Assembly: GCA_038093515.1 (NCBI GenBank)
Contig: JBBPSI010000378.1
Span: forward strand, 1-17,563
Direction: 5' to 3'
DNA length: 17,563 nt
Source: Butyriboletus loyo
Taxonomy: Eukaryota > Basidiomycota > Agaricomycetes > Boletales > Boletaceae
The notes beneath the pieces were generated by a model that had not been told where the DNA came from, searched no databases, and was given only the letters and a program-made list of their open reading frames with translations. Positions within the stretch are counted from its first letter, which is position 1; each line of letters opens with the position of its first letter. This document shows, one piece after another, positions 10,669-17,563 of the stretch. The position numbers and the translations under genes were made by a program.

Positions 10669-11843
10669 TTAGCAGAGTATTCTGGGGAGCAGTGGAGGTT
10701 GGGTATGTGTGATATGTAGTGGTTTTCTGGCTCATTTATTCAATACTTATGTGTGTTCCATAGGTTACTCTGGTCCACCTCTTCTAGGTAGTCGTTCCAG
10801 TGGTCTAACTTTGCCTTTTCCACCTTTGCTGTGAACACGTTATGGGCTTCTTTATGTTTGGCATGGATTGGGTGGTTCCTTTCTTGCCTTTTTGCCTTGG
10901 CCTTGTAGGCGGCTTTCTGTAGCACTTTGTTTGATTTTTCCAGGTCAGGGGACCACCATTGTTTGGCAAAGGGGGATGGCTTGGTTAGGGGTATGGACTC
11001 CTCTATTGTGGATAGCATGGTGTTGTTCAATTCTTGGAGTTGTTGGATGGCAATTTCTTTTGTGGTGAGGGCCTGAGGGAGGGGGAGGTTCAGGAGTTTG
11101 GGTGTGAGAGTCTCGCTGAATTCTTTCCAGTCTGCTGCTCTGTAGTTTCATTTTGGGGGGTGGTTTGATGCTTCAGGGGTGAGATTGAATGTGGTGATGA
11201 TAGGGAAATGGTCTGTCCAGACTGGTGTGAGATGGTCCTCAACTCTGCACTTTATGATTGAGTCCGTTAGGTGTGTGGAGCAGAACATGTTGTCTGGTCA
11301 CGTATAGTTTCCTGAGTTGTTTGCCTTGAGTGTTGGAATACCAGGGGGAGAGCCATTTGAAGGTCGTATGTCGACAGGATGTCGAGGAGTGGTTTGGCAG
11401 CATCTAGATTGGCGGGGGTGAAGAGGTGGTGGTTGTCTGGGTGGTCCCACAGTGGGTGATGGCGATTGAAGTCCCCCAGCAGGACAAGTCTGGTGACCTC
11501 TTTGTTTTCGGCAATGCTGTGTTGCACTGCTAGGTGGTTGGCCAGGAATTTGAGGGTGTGGGGATGTTTGCCATCATTGTAGATGTTGTAGAAGTGTGTT
11601 TTGCCTGTGTCATTCTTTATTTCAATAGCCACAATGTCTGGTGAGTTTAGCAGGATGATCCTCCAGTGATCCTTGGAGAGGTTCTTGTTGACTAGGATTG
11701 TTGTGTGGGTGCGTTTGGCATTGTTGGAGTTGTGAGGTGTGGGATAGACAATGTTCCACTTTGGGTTTGACACTGTTAGGTTAACACTATTGATGGCTGG
11801 TTCCTGTAGCATGGTGAGGTTGTAGTCGTTTGGGCTGAGGTTA

Positions 11844-12040
11844 CAGTGGCTCAAAAAACTGTCTGCATGTTTGCATGTTTTACATTAAATATCACTCAAC
11901 ACAATAATCCCTGATCCCAACCCTAGGCAGTGGGTGTATGAAATAAGGTACCCAATCTTGGCATTCTATTGGCCCAGTAATCAGGTAATATGGATAAGGT
12001 TCGATGGAATGTCAGCTATTTTAAAATGACAGGTCATGCG
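11844..12040 (+). repeat. left terminal inverted repeat of the Tc1 element
   Basis: This 197-bp arm matches the reverse complement of 12411-12607 with about four mismatches. It is followed at once by GACAGTTTTTTGA, so 12035-12053 is a near copy of the element's outer end. Confidence 0.92.
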
Positions 12041-12055
12041 GACAGTTTTTTGACT

Positions 12056-12262
12056 TTACAAAAATTCCACTATCTTGTTGATAGGAGTAAGCTTAGAAGG
12101 ACAGTCAGCATGAAGGTTCTCCTTGTCAGGTTGGATCTCTTGGAGTACCCTAGCCACAGTAGACTTTCCTAGGCCAGTCTGGGAGGCAATCTTCCTAGTT
12201 TAAAGGCCAAGAGAGGAGAGAGAGATAATATTTTGTCTTAGAGAGGTTGAAATGGATTTCAT
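12056..12262 (-). pseudogene. Tc1-like transposase, N-terminal helix-turn-helix remnant
   Basis: A frame of 68 codons starts at ATG 12262 ('MKSISTSLRQNIISL'), has an in-frame TAA at 12202-12200, and ends in TAA at 12058-12056. The middle, 'KIASQTGLGKSTVARVLQEI' followed by 'PDKENLHADCPSKLTP', matches the first DNA-binding helix-turn-helix and following linker I know from fungal Tc1 transposases (pattern 'tGlskStvsri..pdkeN...GRPsKL'). The conserved GRP is degraded to DCP. The second helix-turn-helix and the whole DDE/D catalytic domain are absent. Confidence 0.75.
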
Positions 12263-12410
12263 GGTGATGGTGAGAAAATAAACATGGGAGGATGGGGTTT
12301 TATATGTTGGCTGACACTCAGTTACATAAAGGTGACATAATAGGACCCTTGATATATGTATGTAATGATACTACAGCATCTAAGGTCTAATATATGTGAT
12401 CAAAACTTAA

Positions 12411-12607
12411 CGCATGACCTGTCATTTTAAAATAGCTGACATTCCATCGAACCTTATCCATATTACCTGATTACTGGGCCAATAGAATGCCAAGAGTGGG
12501 TACCATATTTCATACACCCACTGCCTAGGGTTAGGATCAGGGGTTATTGTGTTGAGTGATATTTAATGTAAAACATGCAAACATGCAGACAGTTTTTTGA
12601 GCCACTG
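12411..12607 (-). repeat. right terminal inverted repeat of the Tc1 element
   Basis: This is the partner of 11844-12040, 197 bp, differing at about four positions. It ends TTTTTTGAGCCACTG before the TA target duplication. Confidence 0.92.
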
Positions 12608-12834
12608 TATGTAGAAGGTGTTGTTGGGTGGTGGGTGATTTATTGAGGTTTTGTTGCCAAACATGTAAGCTTCTTTTTGGGTTTTGGTTTTGTGGTTGGT
12701 GTCCAATCATAGATCCTGGTTGATGATGTCTTCGCTGGTGGGTCAGCTGGGGGAGTAATAGCGAGAGGATTTGTCTAGGGTAATGTTTGTCAGGGTGGCC
12801 CTTCCAGGGGGTGCTGACCATTCCAGGTACTCAT

Positions 12835-14730
12835 CTATGCAGCTTTGGGAGCTTGAGGCTGCAGGGGTGGGGTTGTTGTAAGGTAGGAAGGGGGGAATGT
12901 GAGGGTTAGGAGGGTTTTGGTTGGCCCTTGCTGCAAGTTCCTGGAGTCAGAGACGTTCTGTCTTTCTCCATGCTGGTTTGAGTTCACTGGGGGAGTGGTT
13001 TTGGGTTGAGGGGGGTTGTAATGTTGTTGTAGGGGGGCCATGGTGTCATTGGTGGTGATCCATGAGGCTGGGTCTTCGGCGATGGGGTAGTATTTGTATT
13101 TTGCCTCTGGGTTTCTTGCGAGCTTTCGTTCTCTGGCTGCTGTGAAGGTTTTGCAGGCGTGGTCCCAGGATGCATGGCCTTTTGCTTTGCAGTTGACACA
13201 ATACCTTTCATTGGCATTTTTGATGCTGCATTCCCTGGTGTCATGAGAGTGCTCTCTGCACATTCTGCAGGTGGTGGGGGTGGTACATTGGTGGGCGAAA
13301 TGTTCTCTGCGTTCTTGGCAATTGTAGCATTGGGTCAGGTCTGGGTGTTGCCTGTGGGTTTCTACTCTTTTTTCCTCAATGCATAGGCCATTTCTGATGG
13401 CCTCATTTGCTATGTTTGGGCTTTCAAAGGTGGTGAGGGCATGGGCGACTTTTTGTCCTGGCTTTCATTGGGTGGGATTTTTGATCCACCTGAAGTTCCT
13501 GATGGCTTGGGTAGGTAGGCCAGAGTTGGACTTGATGGATTGGAGGGAGATGGGGTTTGTGTTCAAGGAGACTGGGACGAACTCGGCTAGTACCTTGTAG
13601 CTTCATTCAAGGAGTATCATGTCCGTACTGAAGCGGGATAGAAAGTCATGTTTGTTTTTTGCATGGCGAAGCCAAGAGGTGCTTTCTTGTTGGTTGAGTT
13701 CTAGGATAATGATCTGGTTTTTGCTTTTTGCATGTTGAATGCTTATGCAGGTCATGCTTTCTGGTCTGTTGTCTAGATTGTCTATTGGGGCTAGCGCCAG
13801 GTTGACTTTTACAACAAATTCTTTGTCGCTGAGTTCAAGGGTGGAGGGGGTGTCACATTTGATGGCAACTTGGCATTCCTTTGCTTTTCTTTTTGCTAGA
13901 ACTTTGGCATGCTCTCTTGGTGGACCGGATTTGACTGCGCCGGCATAAGATTTGTGGGCTGGGTCCTGCTGGGGGGGGAAAGTGTTTTGGAGAGTGTTTT
14001 GGGCAGCATTTACTATGTTCTCAAGGTTGGTGGCAGAGGTTTCTATGGTGTCTCTTGTTTCCTCATAGAGCTGCATGAGCATTTCTGCTTTGCTTTTGTG
14101 TGTGGCAAGGACTTCCTCCAGGTGTTGTATTTGGGAATCCAGGTGGGTGAAAGGCTTTTGTGGTGTGAGGGGGGTTGGGGAGGGGGTGATTTTGTCCAGG
14201 GTGGTGGCAAGAGATTGGAGGATTTCAGTATGTAGGGAGGTTACGCCAGGGGCAGATATGGTGAATTCTAGGATGGCATTGGAGATGTCTTCTATGGATA
14301 GATCGGTGTTGGGGATTGTGAGGCCGTGACTGTGGAGCAAGCTGGGGGTGATTTGTGTGAGTTTGGGGAGGGTAGCTTTTCCAATCAGTGTTGTTATTGT
14401 TTCTATGGGCATGTTGGTGAAGATAAATTGTGCCTTTCATCCTGGATGGGTGTTTGCTTGCTGTGAGGGGTTTCCAGGGGGTTTGCTTGTGGGAATTGGT
14501 GGGCTTGACATTTTTCTTGGGTGGGGTTTTTGTTGGAGTGAGAAGGGAGGGGGGTGCAGGGGAAGAAAGGCATCTGAGGAGGATCCAGGCTGGCAAGTAG
14601 GGGGTAGATATGATGTTATTTGGGTATTTTTGTCTATGGAGAGGGGGGGCAGTTGGAGGGTGGTTTTTGTTTTTTGGGGTCCTTGGGGTGCCAGTGTTTG
14701 GTGATGGATGTTCTCAAGCAGTGAGCCCAT
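12835..14730 (-). pseudogene. LINE ORF1, gag-like with zinc knuckles, broken
   Basis: One reading frame runs from ATG at 14730 to TAG at 12837-12835 (about 631 codons), interrupted by TGA at 14439-14437, 13605-13603 and 13467-13465. It begins 'MGSLLENIHHQTL'. A middle section has a coiled-coil-like stretch ('IQHLEEVLATHKSKAEMLMQ') and the motif 'SYAGAVKSG' that is common in LINE gag proteins. The C-terminal third has Cys-His knuckles: 'CYNCQERREHFAHQC', a clean CX2CX4HX4C in 'CRMCREHSHDTREC', and 'CVNCKAKGHASWDHAC'. Such proteins bind the element RNA. Past 12835 another frame stays protein-like ('EYLEWSAPPGRATLTNITL'), so a frameshift near the end is likely. Confidence 0.8.
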
Positions 14731-14776
14731 TGGATGGAGGTCTGCAGTCAAGACCGCTGACTGTTCACCACAAACT

Positions 14777-15179
14777 TGTTATGCTGGGCACTAACAACTA
14801 GAACTCAGGTGGCACTCTGGAGTAGCTGTGGAACTTGTATGAGATGATGCTCAGACTATGTCTTAGTGTGCACACTAAGAGTCTGGAGTGAAACTAATTG
14901 CTAGCAGAAGACTGTGTAGAACTAGATAAGTTACAACTGTGTTATGTCTGGGTTTATAGGGTTTATATACTGTGGAGGTCTGTGCACAGACCATGACCCA
15001 ATTGGGTTGCATGAGTCATAAAGACAAATGTGGAAGGAATACTCTAGAAACAATGTCCATGTGTGGGAAGTGATGACTAAGTAAGAGAATGGTGGAGCTG
15101 TTCAGAGAACAAGAGGCATAGCCTCAGACTGAAGGGTAAACCATAAGGTAGAGGGGAAAATGAGTACTCAACCATAACA
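14777..15179 (-). repeat. 3' long terminal repeat
   Basis: The 403-bp LTR begins (minus) TGTTATGGTTGAG just after the polypurine tract and ends AGCATAACA, giving 7-bp terminal inverted repeats TGTTATG/CATAACA. It contains a TATA box and a 20-bp perfect palindrome at 14861-14880. The partner LTR is outside the window, so the ends rest on the inverted repeats and the tract. The flank beyond the end is AGTTT (plus: aaact, 14772-14776), a candidate 5-bp target duplication that cannot be checked here. Confidence 0.8.
14962..14970 (-). promoter_or_regulatory. TATA box in the LTR
   Basis: The minus strand reads AGTATATAAACCC here, about 210 bp into the LTR, which suits a U3 promoter. Confidence 0.6.
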
Positions 15180-15182
15180 TTA

Positions 15183-15192
15183 CCCCCTTCCC
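15183..15192 (-). promoter_or_regulatory. polypurine tract of the Ty3/gypsy element
   Basis: The minus strand reads GGGAAGGGGG three bases before the LTR start. This is the usual primer site for plus-strand DNA synthesis in LTR retrotransposons. Confidence 0.7.
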
Positions 15193-15230
15193 ATGGTGGA
15201 GACTCTGACTCCACTACTTCCAAGACCCCT

Positions 15231-16477
15231 TCACTGGGATGCTCCCTCATTGACATCATAGTCATAAGCATCATTAGCATTGAGATCTGCCCAGGCATCG
15301 TCCCGAAAGGTGCAGTTGGTGACGATATGGCCAATGCCTCTGCAGAGGCTGCAGATGCATGCAGGGCAAAACTTCTGAATATGACCTGGGGCAATCTTGT
15401 GGCAGAAGGGGCATGTGTAGTTGGGACACTCCCTATGGAAATGCCTGATGGTCCCACACTCGAAGCAAAGTTGCAGGCAGATGAGGTGAGGTCAAGCAGG
15501 ATGAGGGCTGGCTGCAGGGGATCTGTCATCCAGGACAATGGGGGCATCATGAGTGCTGTGGGTGGCAAGGTAAGGTGGGGGAGGTCTGATGGAGGACATA
15601 GGAGATCCAGGGGTTGTGGTGGTTGAGGCGAGAGGGGAGGAGACCCGAGAGATAAGCTGGATGGCAGGAGTTCCTCAGCTAGAGGTGGTTGGGGGGTGAT
15701 GGTACATGTGGCTCTGGCATTGATTCTTCTTCCAGTGGTGGAGAGTGTGACCAAGCCAGGAATAGCTCCAATCTGGAGAAGCATGTGGTGAGGTTGGTGA
15801 CACAGAGTGTGAGGTGGCAAGGGGGAGTGTCGACAAGTGACCTGGGGCTTGTCAACGTCAGTCTGAAAGGACTCCAACAACTCGGCAGTAGTTTCATAAG
15901 AGGAGTCAGGCACCAGGGTGGTGGCTGGTGAGGCTCTGGCAGAGGGTGCAGGAACTGGGACTGGAGAAGGAGAGTGTGGCACAGGGTGATGAGAGAGAGG
16001 GTCTGGACCTTGAGTGGTGGGATGAAGGAAGCTGATATGATCAGCAGACTGAAAGTAAAACTCTCTCTCCCTAGGGGTGAGAGTAACAAGGATGGGACAG
16101 AGAATAGGGGCCAGAATGCCTGGAAGGAGCTGATCCACTATGTAGCCAAACCCTTCAGTGTGGAGGATGTCTAGAGTGTAGCCCCTTGCTTCCATGAGGG
16201 AAGTCTCGAGGGCAGTGGCATAGAATGGGGGTTAGTTGTCAGGGCAGAGACAGGTGTGAACCATTTGGGCTAGGGTGTATGAGCAATAGAGGTTGGCAAG
16301 GGTGCAAAGGACATAATCTCCAGAGAAATCCATACATTGCTCTAGAGCATACATAGCAATGGGGCTTTCTAACATGGCAGCATAGAGGACATGATGAGAG
16401 GCAATGGGGAGATAGGAAGAACAAACAGGTGGCTGGACTGGGAGAGGAGCATTGTTTTCAGTGGGAGGAATAGCCAT
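15231..16477 (-). pseudogene. post-integrase zinc-knuckle ORF of the Ty3/gypsy element, broken
   Basis: This ORF starts at ATG 16477 ('MAIPPTENNAPLPVQPPVC'), only 7 nt after the pol stop and in the same frame. It is cut by TAA at 16234-16232 and continues through 'LTPREREFYFQSADHISF' into a Pro/Ser-rich region. Between about 15850 and 15720 the protein-like frame switches, with TGA at 15677-15675 and 15494-15492. The end has three Cys-His knuckles: 'CFECGTIRHFHREC' (CX2CX4HX4C), 'CPFCHKIAPGHIQKFC' (CX2CX6HX4C) and 'CSLCRGIGHIVTNC' (CX2CX4HX4C). An acidic tail follows ('FRDDAWADLNANDAYDYDVN'), then TGA at 15233-15231. A gag-like knuckle protein downstream of integrase is unusual for Ty3/gypsy elements. 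A long open frame at 16195-15077 is partly a shadow of this ORF. Confidence 0.65.
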
Positions 16478-16483
16478 TTTGCT

Positions 16484-17458
16484 TTACTGCAAAGATGGGG
16501 AAGGGAAATCCTTGGGATGGCACAGCTTATAAGCCCAAAGCAGGGCCTGCGCATGGACCAAGTTTCCATTTGGTTCCCAAGTGTTCTCCACTGTAGAGTA
16601 TCCTTTCCAGGAAACCAGAAATTGTCAGCGTCCCTTTGATCCTTGATACAATAAGACCTTATCAATCTCATACTCTTCATCTCTGTCTATTGTCTCCGGA
16701 GGTGGATTTGTGAAATTCGGCCTGTGTTCTGTGGTTTCACGATAAGGAGTTAGGAGCAATGCATGGAAGACATTGTGAATCTTCCAGGTCGGTGGTAGTC
16801 GGAGCCTGTATACCACAGGGGAAACAACCTGTGCAATCTTGAAAGGGCCTTCCCATCTAGGAGTGAGCTTCTTTGACAGGTACCTGAGTTTAAGGTTGCA
16901 CCCTTCAAGCCAAACCTTATCGCCAACTTTCCAGAGGCAGAACTTGGAAGAGATTCATTCCTTCATCAGCTGTTGGGCCTTTACATGAGCTTCTAAAGCT
17001 TCTGTGCAGGTTCCTGTTAGTTCTGAGAGTCTGGATTTGAGGGCAGGAAGGAACATCTTTCTAATTGGAGGGTAAGATCTCAGCTCATATCCGACCATCA
17101 GGGAGACAGGTGTCATGTTCGTTGAGGAGTGGGACATCGAGTTGTGGGAAAACTTGGTCATAGGGAGTAGTTCGGCCCACTGTTCTGGATGTCCATCACA
17201 GAAGATCCATAGATCCATCTCTAGCTCCTGGTTGACATGTTCCATTTCTCCATCCATCTGAGGGTGATAGGTGGAGGAGAGAGTGAGATCATAGTCAAGG
17301 AGTCTTGCGAGTTCTCTGGTGAAGGCAGAGGTGAACTGAGGGCCACAATTGGAGATGCACCAGGAGTAAAGGCTGAATCAGAGGAAGATGGTTTTGAAAA
17401 AGAGCTTGGCCACCCCTGCCATGTCAATGTCTTTGAGACAAGGGGAATAAATTACCCC
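16484..17458 (-). pseudogene. pol: integrase core and chromodomain, broken
   Basis: The frame runs from near 17458 ('KGVIYSPCLKDIDMAGVAKL') to TAA at 16486-16484, with TGA at 17380-17378, 16957-16955 and 16627-16625. The integrase core is clear: 'GPQFTSAFTRELARLLDYDL', 'STYHPQMDGEMEHVNQ', 'WAELLPMTKFSHNS'. The C-terminal domain follows ('VYRLRLPPTWKIHNVFHALL'), then a chromodomain ('EYEIDKVLLY..', 'QFLVSWKGYSTVENTWEP'). The second catalytic Asp of the D,D-35-E triad is Asn here (ISNCGPQF for the usual ISDRGPQF); the Glu in the DGEMEHVNQ motif remains. Upstream of 17458 the frame is lost, suggesting an indel near 17440-17460. The chromodomain normally steers integration toward marked chromatin. 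Confidence 0.85.
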
Positions 17459-17563
17459 CTTCGTAAGCCCATTGTTACAAGACAACAACCAGTGATGCTA
17501 GGCTGAATATCAAGTCACAGGTGGTTCCACTACTGTTGCAGTTCTACACAAAGAACTGGCAAT
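17459..17563 (-). other. edge of the Ty3/gypsy pol region, frame unclear
   Basis: This should be integrase N-terminal core or spacer sequence, but no frame stays convincingly protein-like ('SITG' in one frame, then a shift). It is taken as the continuation of the same decayed element to the window edge. Confidence 0.4.

Larger units (their letters stand above)
11844..12607. mobile_element. Tc1/mariner-type element, internally deleted
   Basis: The 764-bp element starts CAGTGGCTCAAAAAACTG and ends with its reverse complement. It is flanked by TA on both sides (11842-11843 and 12608-12609), the Tc1/mariner target duplication. Only an N-terminal transposase remnant lies inside (minus 12262-12056), so it is non-autonomous. 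It sits in the LINE endonuclease: removing the element plus one TA (766 bp) brings the two endonuclease parts into one frame and restores family-like sequence across the joint. It is therefore younger than the LINE. Confidence 0.92.
14777..17563 (-). mobile_element. Ty3/gypsy chromodomain retrotransposon, 3' part
   Basis: Reading on the minus strand from the right edge, the order is integrase core, chromodomain, a separate zinc-knuckle ORF, a polypurine tract and an LTR. The gag, protease and RT parts lie beyond 17563. Order and chromodomain place it with chromovirus-type Ty3/gypsy elements of fungi. It carries several nonsense changes and a lost catalytic residue, so this copy is not active. 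It abuts the 5' side of the LINE. Confidence 0.88.

Noticed and set aside
13159..14801. Several plus-strand open frames, Gly/Val/Leu-rich
   Set aside because: They are antisense shadows of the Pro/Thr/Asn/Gln-rich LINE ORF1.
15077..16195. Long minus-strand open frame (372 codons) as one intact gene
   Set aside because: Its first half is the real frame of the post-integrase ORF, but the zinc knuckles and acidic tail are in another frame, and its last part runs into the LTR. It is a composite of true and shadow frames.

Overview
The window looks like genomic DNA of a filamentous basidiomycete, most likely an Agaricomycete (a Cantharellales fungus such as Rhizoctonia or Ceratobasidium is my best guess, not proven). 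The reasons are many introns of about 45-110 nt with GT..AG borders, a DUF6593-type gene (a basidiomycete family), a multi-exon WW-like/transmembrane protein of a type I associate with Agaricomycetes, and fungal LINE, Ty3/gypsy-chromodomain and Tc1 elements. All gene models were spliced by hand from donor, acceptor, phase and family patterns.

Left part, host genes. 1-682 (+) is the 3' end of a nucleoporin Nup96/Nup145C-like gene. 1523-2272 (-) is a complete three-exon DUF6593 gene. 2273-3890 has no gene I can name, only short exon-like fragments. 3891-5142 and 8960-9815 are two same-strand copies of a duplicated segment; each carries a matching three-exon model (exons 47/47/233 nt) for an unrecognised 108-residue protein. 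Between them, on the minus strand at 5298-8545, lies a 13-exon gene (about 854 residues) for a WW-like, C-terminally membrane-spanning protein of unknown function, so this gene is flanked by direct repeats.

Middle, 10080-10638 (-): exons for residues 15 to 147 of a Ubc4/UbcH5-class ubiquitin-conjugating enzyme E2. The first 14 codons are missing. Where they should be, the sequence runs straight into a non-LTR retrotransposon.

Right part, about 10639-17563, is solid mobile-element DNA, all on the minus strand. It holds a LINE (gag-like ORF1 with zinc knuckles, then endonuclease) that lacks its reverse transcriptase; a 764-bp Tc1/mariner element with 197-bp inverted repeats and a TA duplication inserted in the LINE endonuclease; and the 3' half of a Ty3/gypsy chromovirus-type element (integrase, chromodomain, a post-integrase zinc-knuckle ORF, polypurine tract and a 403-bp LTR). 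The elements are decayed. Almost every in-frame stop in them is TGA, as expected from C-to-T or G-to-A change at CGA or TGG codons.

I found no CRISPR array, rRNA, tRNA or bacterial-type system. The most interesting points are the duplicated unknown gene with mosaic divergence around the 13-exon gene, the LINE/E2 breakpoint, and the nested transposons.
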